Positions 6,801-12,248 of a DNA stretch of 12,841 nucleotides are shown here, piece by piece. How positions within the stretch are numbered: position 1 is the stretch's first letter; every line of letters starts with the position of its first letter. The DNA is from an uncultured Eubacteriales bacterium (GTDB lineage Bacteria > Bacillota > Clostridia > Oscillospirales > Acutalibacteraceae), in NCBI GenBank assembly GCA_934444695.1, contig CAKSDF010000039.1:1-12841 (forward strand). The letters run 5' to 3'. Both the position numbers and the translations under genes were made by a program. The notes beneath the pieces were generated by a model. That model saw only the letters and a list, made by a program, of their open reading frames with translations. It was not told the origin of the DNA and searched no databases.

Positions 6801-7512
6801 TGGCGATTACGCCTTCGAACGCTGCTGGTATTTGAGCGGCACGCTGACCATCCCCAGTACCGTGAAAGAGATCGGGAAATTTGCATTCATGGCATGCAAG
6901 GGATTTGCCGGAAACTTGAATATTCCGGTGGGCGTCACAAGCATTCAGGAAGCTGCGTTCGACGCCTGCTCCGGCCTGAGCAGCGTCAAAATTCCGCAAA
7001 GTCTGACATGCATTGGTGACTATGTCTTCTTTGACTGCGCCGGACTGACTGCTCTTGAGCTTCCTGGCAGCATTACCTCCATCGGCGGACGAGCCTTTGG
7101 CCAATGTGCAGGGCTGACGGGTACGCTGATCATTCCGCAGAGCGTCAAAACCTTGGGAGACGGTGCATTTGCAGGTTGCGCCGGGCTCAAGTCTGTGCAG
7201 CTTCCTGACGGGCTGAAGGAGATCCCGGATTTTGCATTCAGCTCGTGCACCGGACTGGAAGGAGTGGTGACCATTCCGGCAGGTGTTAAAAACGTCGGCA
7301 TCTGGGCATTTTATGGGTGCAATGGGCTGAAGGGCATCCGCTTCCTTGACAGTGCTCCGAGCGCCCGGCCTGCGGCTGATTCCAACCAGTCATTCCCGAA
7401 GGAGATGATTCTCTACTACCCGCAAGACAATACCAGTTGGCTGACCGGCAGTGCCTATGACAAGGCAGCGGGCACCTGGAATGGCTACATGCTGAAACCA
7501 TGGAATCAATAG
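3844..7512 (+). CDS. Secreted SLH-anchored subtilisin-like (S8) protease with BspA-type leucine-rich repeats
   Basis: A 1222-residue surface protein. The ATG at 3844 is chosen because GGGAGGAG precedes it and a signal peptide follows directly (MKKIKRA, hydrophobic core, cleavage near SAIAA, residue 28). Three SLH motifs (about 44-95, 103-150, 163-213) would bind secondary cell-wall polymer. A Pro/Gly/Ser linker leads to an InlB/Flg_new-type repeat (252-322). Residues 365-425 resemble a subtilase propeptide. The S8 domain has D491 (VGVIDT), H524 (SHGTHVAG), oxyanion N662 (SAGNG) and S763 (GTSGAAP), so it should be active. A carboxypeptidase-regulatory-like beta domain (830-914) precedes a BspA-type leader and eight repeats of the AFxxCxGL type (978-1165). 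The repeats suggest a protein or matrix ligand. It is divergent from the kinase operon. The substrate is unknown. Confidence 0.92.
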   Translation: MKKIKRAISVFLCVVMILGILPFSAIAAGGLNSFSVRRSFSEETFTDVESRDWFYDNVRNVYELGLMIGNSPSTFNPNGNLTLAEAVTIAARLHSIYQTGSESFQSGTPWYQTYVDYSKANGILLFEDLAYGEAASRAEFAEILAAALPKKALSRINPIADGAIPDVKSGDSCAAAVYQLYRAGVLIGNDAKGTFAPDSSISRCEAAAIISRMAVPSLRKSITLPGQSGGSSSGSTVIPNPAPNPDPKPGTTYTVTFRENAGDDKVSAMPDAQRISAGACAVEPALTPVREGYVFIAWLDEDGDIFDFDTAITADTVLFAAWKQNILGEDGSPSEYLYEQDMNAYCLDDDGYAVYYPNLLDVFLAGDYSEETANAIAEAVGGTVAGQLTGAIPFLQLLVHAKNYAELQVLADRLMERNDVLYACCDVPVAMNANGADENPWPDSQKREEPKEERGIEDNPNGNDWWAEAIRAYTGWTYSKYASSVKVGVIDTFFDLEHKDIKDAFSFLPEYRANEIAGREDMSHGTHVAGIIAARNNKIAIRGVADFIADGDLVCADWRTHDEDLLATGEYLHIIESMLTAGVKVINCSFGLITNSESEYLKVNSGGDPFAWLALKNGYAYDRYLLLLENDARLTANLAASTICSLLEHGHKDFLIVQSAGNGYNGKYKDGIEAVRNGFFASITAQVAEEVLRKHTSLSFGDILEHVIIVGGVDNARTSEGFYKVSAGSNYGSCVTICAPGKDIISLNADREFSGCISASGTSGAAPMVSGAAALVWGINPGLSAGKVRYLLTHETNTRAAGNSKNNDHILYPMLDVGMAAKAALESVQANGTLLGKVYRDSDVPTPVAGAQITVYHNDGSKDVLTADINGAYSITLPKGEYRLEITASGYETKTVVITVERDKETTVETFLPLRSTGSEILASGKCGDNLTWSVSSDGTLTISGTGEMYNYKNSVVNDDTRPDAPWKYLKNKPTRLVLEAGITRIGDYAFERCWYLSGTLTIPSTVKEIGKFAFMACKGFAGNLNIPVGVTSIQEAAFDACSGLSSVKIPQSLTCIGDYVFFDCAGLTALELPGSITSIGGRAFGQCAGLTGTLIIPQSVKTLGDGAFAGCAGLKSVQLPDGLKEIPDFAFSSCTGLEGVVTIPAGVKNVGIWAFYGCNGLKGIRFLDSAPSARPAADSNQSFPKEMILYYPQDNTSWLTGSAYDKAAGTWNGYMLKPWNQ

Positions 7513-7520
7513 TTCTTTGG

Positions 7521-7554
7521 CCCTTGCGTGTCTGCGAGCGAGGGTAGGTATTTT
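7521..7554 (+). terminator. Weak possible terminator of the surface protease gene
   Basis: CCCTTGC (7521-7527) pairs with GCGAGGG (7538-7544) with one wobble, nine bases after the protease stop, and is followed by TAGGTATTTT. The T-run is displaced and short, so termination here may be inefficient; the stronger terminator at 7691 could back it up. Confidence 0.35.
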
Positions 7555-7617
7555 CCATACTTGCGATATCCGGGAGTAAGGGATGCGTTGGTGTTTCCGC
7601 GTTCATCATTTAATGTA

Positions 7618-7638
7618 TCCTGAATTCATTCTTCAGGA
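7618..7638. repeat. Short inverted repeat beside oriT
   Basis: TCCTGAA (7618-7624) and TTCAGGA (7632-7638) form a perfect 7-bp stem with a 7-base loop, three bases from the predicted nick-site sequence. On the transferred strand it would lie immediately after the nick. It could help termination of strand transfer or bind an accessory protein; this is inference. Confidence 0.5.
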
Positions 7639-7640
7639 AT

Positions 7641-7677
7641 GGCGCACTTCTATACAGGGCAAGCCCTGTATCGTGCG
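7641..7677 (-). other. oriT: Origin of transfer (oriT), MobQ/RSF1010-like
   Basis: On the minus strand the perfect repeat ATACAGGGC-TT-GCCCTGTAT (7671 down to 7652) is followed by AGAAGTGCGCC (7651-7641). Known RSF1010/R1162 and pIP501/pSK41 transfer origins have an inverted repeat directly before TAAGTGCG-CCCT, nicked between G and C. By analogy the nick is on the minus strand between 7643 and 7642. Outer arms CGCAC (7643-7647) and GTGCG (7673-7677) extend the dyad. The adjacent relaxase is of the same MobQ (MobA/MobL) family. With the minus strand cut, transfer would run leftward, so the protease and kinase genes enter first and the mobilization genes last. Confidence 0.72.
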
Positions 7678-7690
7678 TCCTGTGGAGCAG

Positions 7691-7723
7691 ACAGCCCGGA
7701 CAACCAAATGTCCGGGCTGTTTT
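7691..7723 (+). terminator. Rho-independent terminator
   Basis: A perfect 12-bp GC-rich stem, ACAGCCCGGACA (7691-7702) and TGTCCGGGCTGT (7709-7720), encloses loop ACCAAA and is followed by TTT. It would stop rightward transcription from the protease gene before the mobilization operon, or shield oriT. The T-run is short. Confidence 0.75.
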
Positions 7724-7741
7724 GCGTCACTTCATTCCGAA

Positions 7742-7786
7742 CAAGGGAGTGCCTCCCTTGCGCTGCCATAGCAGCTATCCCAGCGC
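7742..7786. repeat. Two abutting hairpins between oriT and the mobilization genes
   Basis: CAAGGGAG-TGC-CTCCCTTG (7742-7760) is a perfect 8-bp hairpin. It shares its last base with a second dyad, GCGCTG-CC-ATAG-CAG-CTAT-CC-CAGCGC (7760-7786), which has one symmetrical CC/CC mismatch. Neither has a T-run. They could be binding sites for relaxosome proteins or an RNA leader structure. Confidence 0.55.
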
Positions 7787-7859
7787 ACTTTGCAGCGAAA
7801 ACGGTCTGCTGGCACAGATCGTTCCCGCCGCAAAGTCTGAAAATTCCATATCGTTACCC

Positions 7860-7892
7860 AGACCGTCTACCGAGAACGTAGGCGGTCTTTTT
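7860..7892 (+). terminator. Strong rho-independent terminator directly before the mobilization operon
   Basis: An 11-bp stem with one T-G wobble, AGACCGTCTAC (7860-7870) and GTAGGCGGTCT (7878-7888), has loop CGAGAAC and is followed by TTTT. Only 43 bases separate it from the next ATG, and I see no promoter in that gap. It may therefore act as an attenuator of the mobilization operon. Confidence 0.75.
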
Positions 7893-7935
7893 ACATCTAT
7901 CCATCCCTTCATTTATCAGTCAGGAGGTCAAAATC

Positions 7936-8235
7936 ATGCACGAAAAAGAAATTGAGAAACTGCAAACCGAGAAAGAAAAGGTCGAGCGTCAGCTTGCGCA
8001 GGAACAGCACAAAATCCAGCGCCTTGAGAACCGCGCCGCCTACTATGAAAAGGGAGAACGGCGCAAGCGGGCACACCGGCTTATCACCCGTGGCGCAGAC
8101 ATCGAGAGCGTCGCACCGCAGACGAAGGATTTGAGTGAACGCGCGTTTTACACTTTTGCCGAACAGGTCTTCGCTCTGCCGGACACGCAAAGATTGCTCA
8201 CAGAAGCCGTCGGCAACCATGCGGGAGGTGACTGA
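7936..8235 (+). CDS. DUF3847 family protein, relaxase-associated
   Basis: A 99-residue protein starting at ATG 7936 behind CAGGAGG (7921-7927). Residues 1-45 are a charged coiled coil (EKEIEKLQTEKEKVERQ), followed by the conserved GERRKRAHRLITRGADIES motif and a C-terminal helical segment with FYTFAEQVFALP. These features match DUF3847, a family of small proteins almost always encoded directly before MobA/MobL relaxases in Firmicutes elements. Its biochemical role is not established; an accessory relaxosome or DNA-binding function is a reasonable inference. Its last codons carry the ribosome binding site GGGAGG (8223-8228) of the relaxase, so the two genes are translationally coupled. Confidence 0.88.
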   Translation: MHEKEIEKLQTEKEKVERQLAQEQHKIQRLENRAAYYEKGERRKRAHRLITRGADIESVAPQTKDLSERAFYTFAEQVFALPDTQRLLTEAVGNHAGGD

Positions 8236-8243
8236 GTATCGCA

Positions 8244-9713
8244 TTGTTTCATTTTCATGTGACGCAGATCAAGCGCAGTGCGGGACAATCCGCTGTGGCT
8301 GCTGCCGCCTACCGCGCCGGGGAAAAGCTGCACAGTGAGTACTACGGCGAGGACAGCGACTACACCCGCAAGGGCGGCGTGATCTGCTCGGAAATCCTGC
8401 TGCCCTCCCACGCCCCGCCAGAGTACGCAGACCGTGAAACGCTCTGGAACGCCGTGGAAAAAGCCGAGTGCGGGAAGAAAGCACAGCTTGCATACAGCTT
8501 TGACATTGCCTTGCAGAATGAGTTTTCCATGCAGGAGAACATCGACCTTGCAAGGCAATTTTTATCGGACAATTTTGTGAGCCGGGGCATGGTGGCGGAC
8601 TTCGCCGTGCATCAGCCAGACCGCGAGGACGGCGGCATTTCTAATCCGCACTTTCATGTCATGTGTCCCATTCGTCCTTTGGACGAACACGGCAGATGGG
8701 GCAACAAGCAGCGGCGGGAATATGTGCTCGACGAACATGGCGAGCGCATCCGTGATGAAGCAGGAAACTATGTATTCAACGCTGTGCCGACTACCGATTG
8801 GGGCAGTCCCGACACCTTGGAGCATTGGCGGCATGCATGGGCTGAACTGTGCAACGCGAAGTTTGCAGAGAAAGGCTTGGATTGCTGGATCGACCACCGC
8901 AGCTATGAGCGGCAAGGCATTGAGCAGATTCCTACCGTCCACGAGGGGCCGTCTGTCCGGGCGATGGAGGCAAAGGGCATCCGTACCAACAAGGGCGATC
9001 TCAACCGCGTCATTCGGAAAACCAACGCGCTGATGCGGGAGGCAAAGGAAAAGATCGCCGCGCTGATTGGCTGGCTCAGGGACGTAAAAGCCGAGCTCGC
9101 CAAGCCACAGCCGCCCATGCTCAACGATCTGCTGGCACTGCATTGCGCCAATCGCAACAAGGGTGCGTACAGTGCCAAGGCGAAGAACGCCAACTTGCAG
9201 CGCTATGCCGAGGCGTTCAGCTTTCTGCAATCCAAGAATCTTTACACCGTAGATGATCTGGAAAGTACGCTTCACGCCATGCAGGACAAGATTGATACGC
9301 TGAAAAATTCTGCGTCTGCAAAGCAAGCCCACATCAAGGAGGTGAATGAACTGCTGCGCATGGTGGACTATTACAAGTCTGGCAAGCCCGCTGCAGATAA
9401 GCTGAAATCCATCCGCTTTGAGAAATCCCGGCAGAAGTACAAAGCGGAACACGATAACGAGCTGCGGACGTTCTACATGGCGGAGCGTAAATTAAAGCCG
9501 TATTTCAAGGATGGCAAGCTGCCCATCACCGCATGGCGCAAAGAGCGGGAGCAGTTGGAGCAGGAATACAAGGACACCCAAACGGAGCTTTCGCCGCTCC
9601 ATGCCGACGCAAAAAAGCTCTGGGCGATTCACTACAACATCTACGAGGTGCAGCATGAGCAAGAGCGTCAGAACACCGCGACGCGGCAGAAAAAGCAGGA
9701 AATGGAACGCTAA
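8244..9713 (+). CDS. MobA/MobL family (MobQ) relaxase
   Basis: A 489-residue DNA relaxase that should nick oriT and carry the strand into the recipient. The N-terminal domain (about 1-230) has the catalytic Tyr in AAAYRAGEKL (Y23) and the metal-binding motif with H123 (FAVHQPD) and H136/H138 (NPHFHVMCPIRP). DTLEHWRHAWAEL and DHRSYERQG follow, typical of MobQ. The C-terminal part (about 270-489) is charged, helical and coiled-coil-like. The TTG start at 8244 is the first usual start codon in frame, but it lies 15 bases from GGAGG. At the ideal distance (8238) there is ATC, where homologues would have ATG, followed by GCA TTG TTT CAT. The real start may thus be non-canonical. It is the second gene of the mobilization operon. 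Confidence 0.93.
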   Translation: MFHFHVTQIKRSAGQSAVAAAAYRAGEKLHSEYYGEDSDYTRKGGVICSEILLPSHAPPEYADRETLWNAVEKAECGKKAQLAYSFDIALQNEFSMQENIDLARQFLSDNFVSRGMVADFAVHQPDREDGGISNPHFHVMCPIRPLDEHGRWGNKQRREYVLDEHGERIRDEAGNYVFNAVPTTDWGSPDTLEHWRHAWAELCNAKFAEKGLDCWIDHRSYERQGIEQIPTVHEGPSVRAMEAKGIRTNKGDLNRVIRKTNALMREAKEKIAALIGWLRDVKAELAKPQPPMLNDLLALHCANRNKGAYSAKAKNANLQRYAEAFSFLQSKNLYTVDDLESTLHAMQDKIDTLKNSASAKQAHIKEVNELLRMVDYYKSGKPAADKLKSIRFEKSRQKYKAEHDNELRTFYMAERKLKPYFKDGKLPITAWRKEREQLEQEYKDTQTELSPLHADAKKLWAIHYNIYEVQHEQERQNTATRQKKQEMER

Positions 9714-9728
9714 GGAGGGCATTGCCTA

Positions 9729-10361
9729 TTGAATATTTTTGAAACCGTCAAGCAGTCTGTGACCACCCGGCAGGCTGCGGAGCGATACGGCATCTGGGTG
9801 GAGCGAAACGGAATGTGCCGCTGCCCATTCCACGATGACAGTACGCCCAGCATGAAGCTGGATCGCCGGTATTACTGCTTTGGCTGCGGGGCTACCGGGG
9901 ATGTAATCGACTTCGTTTCCCAGCTTCGCGGGATCGGCAGCAAGGAGGCAGCAATTCTGCTGGCGCAGGATTTTGCCATTCCGTATGAGGATAGCGCGGG
10001 CAAGACAAATAGACCGCGACAACAAAATACGGACGAACAGAATTATCAGCACATGGAACGCTACTGTTTCCGTGTGCTGTTGGACTATTACCGGCTGTTA
10101 TGCCGCTGGAAGGAGGATACCCCGCAAACGCCGGAGGATGGCTTTGATCCGCGCTTTGTGGAAGCGTTACAGAGAATTTCGCTGATTGAATATCTGTTGG
10201 ATGAGTTGTTGTGCGGGGATATACATGTGCGGGCATCCGTTGTGATCGAATATGGAGAGGAAGTGAGGAAACTTGAGCAGCGAATGGCAGAGCTTGCCGC
10301 CGCAGATGAGGCAGCAGCTCAAAATTCAGGCGGGCAGTATAGCGCCGCCGATGAGCATTGA
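9729..10361 (+). CDS. CHC2 zinc-finger domain protein, primase-like
   Basis: A 210-residue protein starting at TTG 9729 behind AAGGAGG (9712-9718), which overlaps the relaxase stop. Residues 30-62 form a CHC2 zinc finger: C32, H35, C50 and C53 in CPFH and CFGC, followed by GATGDVIDF. This is the zinc-binding domain of DnaG-type primases. No TOPRIM catalytic domain is present, so alone it is unlikely to make primers; the C-terminal half is helical without a recognised motif. Together with the VirE-type ATPase encoded next, it probably acts in replication or complementary-strand synthesis of the element; this is inferred from the families and the gene order. Its end overlaps the next gene by 89 bases. 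Confidence 0.88.
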   Translation: MNIFETVKQSVTTRQAAERYGIWVERNGMCRCPFHDDSTPSMKLDRRYYCFGCGATGDVIDFVSQLRGIGSKEAAILLAQDFAIPYEDSAGKTNRPRQQNTDEQNYQHMERYCFRVLLDYYRLLCRWKEDTPQTPEDGFDPRFVEALQRISLIEYLLDELLCGDIHVRASVVIEYGEEVRKLEQRMAELAAADEAAAQNSGGQYSAADEH

Positions 10362-11670
10362 AGAAGTAAAAGCCATGCTGGACACCACGGAAAAAGGCGG
10401 CGTCCGCAACAGTATCAAGAACTGCCTGACGGTGTTTCAGCACGATCCGCTGCTCTCCGGTGCGATTGCCTACAATCTGTTGACCGACCGCACCGACGTT
10501 GTCAAGCCCATCGGCTACGACCGAAGCCCCAGCGCCTCCATGACCGACACGGACATGAAGTACATCCGGCTGTATCTGGAAGAGAATTACGACCTGACAA
10601 GTGAGAAGAAAATCATAGATGCCGCCGATCTTGCCGCCCATCAGAACAGCTATCACCCTGTCAGGGACTTTCTGAACAGCCTCACATGGGATGGCACGGA
10701 GCGCATCCGCTTTTGTCTGCATCATTTTCTGGGAGCGGAAGCAGATGAGTACACCTTCCAGGCGCTGCGGCTGTTCCTGCTTGGCGCGATTCATCGGGCA
10801 TTTCACCCCGGCTGCAAATTTGAGGTTATGCTCTGTCTGGTGGGCGGTCAGGGCGCGGGAAAATCCACCTTCTTCCGGCTGCTGGCAGGCAAGGACGAGT
10901 GGTTTTCGGATGATCTGCGGAAGCTGGACGATGAAAACGTGTACCGCAAGCTGCAAGGGCACTGGATCATCGAAATGTCCGAGATGATTGCTACCGCCAA
11001 TGCCAAGAGCATTGAGGAAATCAAGTCGTTTCTGAGCCGCCAGAAGGAGGTCTATAAAATTCCATATGAAACCCACCCGGCAGACCGATTGCGGCAATGC
11101 GTGTTCGGAGGCACGTCCAACGCAATGGACTTTCTGCCCCTCGACCGTTCCGGCAACCGACGCTTTCTGCCGGTGCAGGTTTGTCCGGAGCAGGCGGAGG
11201 TTCACATTTTGGAGGACGAAGCCGCATCCAGAGCCTACTTGCAGCAGGTGTGGGCGGAGGCAATGACCATCTACCGGGCAGGCGGCTGGAAGCTGACGTT
11301 CAGCCCGGAAATGGTGCGCTATCTCAAAGAACATCAGAAGGACTTCATGCCGGAGGACACGAAAGCGGGCATGATTCAGGCGTTTCTGGACAGCTACACG
11401 GGCGATACCGTCTGTTCCAAGCAGCTTTACAAGGAGGCGCTGAACCATGCTTTTGACGAGCCGAAGCAGTGGGAAATCCGCGAGATCAACGAGATTATGA
11501 ACCAGTGTGTGACCGGCTGGACGTATTTCTCCAACCCCCGCAGCTTTGCCGGATACGGTAGGCAAAAGGGCTGGGAGCGCGAAAGAGCTGCAACCGACAG
11601 CGGCAACCATGCCGCAGAAATCCCGGACGGCTTTGTGGAGATCACGGAGCAGATCGAGATGCCGTTCTGA
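10273..11670 (+). CDS. Virulence-associated E (VirE) family P-loop ATPase
   Basis: A 465-residue protein of the VirE family (phage/plasmid-type helicase-like ATPases). Residues 25-100 include MLDTTEKGGVRNSIKNC; the ATPase core has Walker A GGQGAGKST (191-199), a Walker B-like HWIIEMSEM (230-238) and a downstream SLDRSGNRRF-like segment (PLDRSGNRRF), with the sensor region GGTSNAMDF before it. Such proteins accompany CHC2 primase-like proteins in clostridial elements and are thought to aid DNA unwinding in replication. The TTG start at 10273 has GGAGAGGAAG upstream; the later in-frame ATGs (10306, 10351) lack a ribosome binding site. With TTG 10273 the gene overlaps its neighbour by 89 bases, so the N-terminus is uncertain by up to 26 residues. 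Confidence 0.9.
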   Translation: MSSEWQSLPPQMRQQLKIQAGSIAPPMSIEEVKAMLDTTEKGGVRNSIKNCLTVFQHDPLLSGAIAYNLLTDRTDVVKPIGYDRSPSASMTDTDMKYIRLYLEENYDLTSEKKIIDAADLAAHQNSYHPVRDFLNSLTWDGTERIRFCLHHFLGAEADEYTFQALRLFLLGAIHRAFHPGCKFEVMLCLVGGQGAGKSTFFRLLAGKDEWFSDDLRKLDDENVYRKLQGHWIIEMSEMIATANAKSIEEIKSFLSRQKEVYKIPYETHPADRLRQCVFGGTSNAMDFLPLDRSGNRRFLPVQVCPEQAEVHILEDEAASRAYLQQVWAEAMTIYRAGGWKLTFSPEMVRYLKEHQKDFMPEDTKAGMIQAFLDSYTGDTVCSKQLYKEALNHAFDEPKQWEIREINEIMNQCVTGWTYFSNPRSFAGYGRQKGWERERAATDSGNHAAEIPDGFVEITEQIEMPF

Positions 11671-11758
11671 GAAGAGCGGCTTGTTGTAAAGCATGTTGTT
11701 GCCCTGTTGCCGGGCTGGTTGCCGGGAGAATCCCTGTCCTGTCAGGCTTTTTCTGCCT

Positions 11759-11788
11759 TTGACAACCAAAACAACAGAAAAATAGAAG
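11759..11788 (+). promoter_or_regulatory. Candidate promoter for the excisionase gene
   Basis: A perfect TTGACA (11759-11764) is followed after 18 bases by TAGAAG (11783-11788), four of six matches. Transcription would start near 11795, giving a leader of about 115 bases that contains the hairpin at 11841-11860. Confidence 0.4.
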
Positions 11789-11840
11789 AAAAGGATAATC
11801 GTAAATCAACCGTCAGACCGGGTATGTTTCGAGGTTTTTG

Positions 11841-11860
11841 GAAGTCCGTTGCCGGACTTC
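11841..11860. repeat. Hairpin in the excisionase leader
   Basis: GAAGTCCG (11841-11848) and CGGACTTC (11853-11860) form a perfect 8-bp stem with loop TTGC. No T-run follows rightward, but a GTTTTT stretch precedes it. It lies about 50 bases before the excisionase ATG and could modulate its expression or mark a recombinase or excisionase site. Confidence 0.5.
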
Positions 11861-11910
11861 GTTGCCGCCTCGCCCTGTCTGGCTATTTTTGTATGGAGGG
11901 TAAACTGCCT

Positions 11911-12105
11911 ATGAAGGAAATCCCGATTTGGGAAAAGAGCAATCTGAGCTTGGAGGAGGCCGCGGCTTACTCCGGCATTGGTATCAACAAACTGCGCGAG
12001 ATCACCAACGAGGACCGGTGCAAATTCGTCCTCTGGGTGGGAAACAAGCGCTTGATTAAACGCCGCCTGTTCGATCAGTTCATCGAGCAGGCGTATTCTA
12101 TTTGA
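11911..12105 (+). CDS. xis: Excisionase (Tn916 Xis-like)
   Basis: A 64-residue DNA-binding protein starting at ATG 11911 behind GGAGGG (11895-11900). The N-terminus (KEIPIWEKSNLSLEEAAAY) and the body (GINKLREITNE, then GNKRLIKRRLFDQFIE) follow the pattern of Tn916 Xis, a winged-helix protein that bends DNA at the element ends and steers the integrase toward excision. The length also fits. It lies directly before the integrase gene, the usual order in Tn916-type elements. The frame is open further upstream to a TTG at 11707, but that extension lacks a ribosome binding site and has no Xis similarity. Confidence 0.9.
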   Translation: MKEIPIWEKSNLSLEEAAAYSGIGINKLREITNEDRCKFVLWVGNKRLIKRRLFDQFIEQAYSI

Positions 12106-12172
12106 AAAAGTGATGTGAAAACCATGATACAGAGACGCTTTGAAAAAGTTGTCTGTTTCCGTTCAAGATCAG

Positions 12173-12219
12173 TGGAAATCGCATATTCGGTATGATATAC
12201 TTGTATCAATCCCTATAAT
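12173..12219 (+). promoter_or_regulatory. Integrase promoter
   Basis: TGGAAA (12173-12178) and TATACT (12196-12201) are 17 bases apart, and TGA precedes the -10, making it an extended -10 promoter. A perfect TATAAT occurs slightly downstream (12214-12219) but has no -35 match. TGATA (12193-12197) and TATCA (12204-12208) form a short dyad over the -10. Integrase is thus probably transcribed separately from excisionase. Confidence 0.5.
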
Positions 12220-12248
12220 CGCGCTTTTCACGGAAAGGAGTTTCTGAA

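Larger units (their letters stand above)
7513..7935. other. Hairpin-rich transfer-origin region without genes
   Basis: This 423-base region between the cargo protease and the mobilization operon contains at least six inverted repeats in a row: 7521-7544, 7618-7638, 7652-7671 (oriT), 7691-7720 (terminator), 7742-7760, 7760-7786 and 7860-7888 (terminator). Such density, and the nick-site-like sequence, suggest a transfer origin with auxiliary relaxosome sites. I see no convincing coding frame in it. Confidence 0.7.

Noticed and set aside
6115..7104. A 329-codon minus-strand frame
   Set aside because: It is antisense to the subtilase active-site and leucine-rich repeat regions, whose periodic coding pattern explains it.
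8562..9452. A 296-codon minus-strand frame opposite the relaxase
   Set aside because: The plus-strand relaxase has clear catalytic motifs; the antisense frame shows none and has no ribosome binding site.
9892..11769. A 625-codon open frame on the minus strand
   Set aside because: It lies wholly opposite the CHC2 and VirE genes, has no recognisable domain and arises from the codon bias of the sense genes.
11707..11910. N-terminal extension of the excisionase to a TTG
   Set aside because: The extension has no ribosome binding site and no similarity to Xis; the ATG at 11911 gives the usual length and N-terminus.
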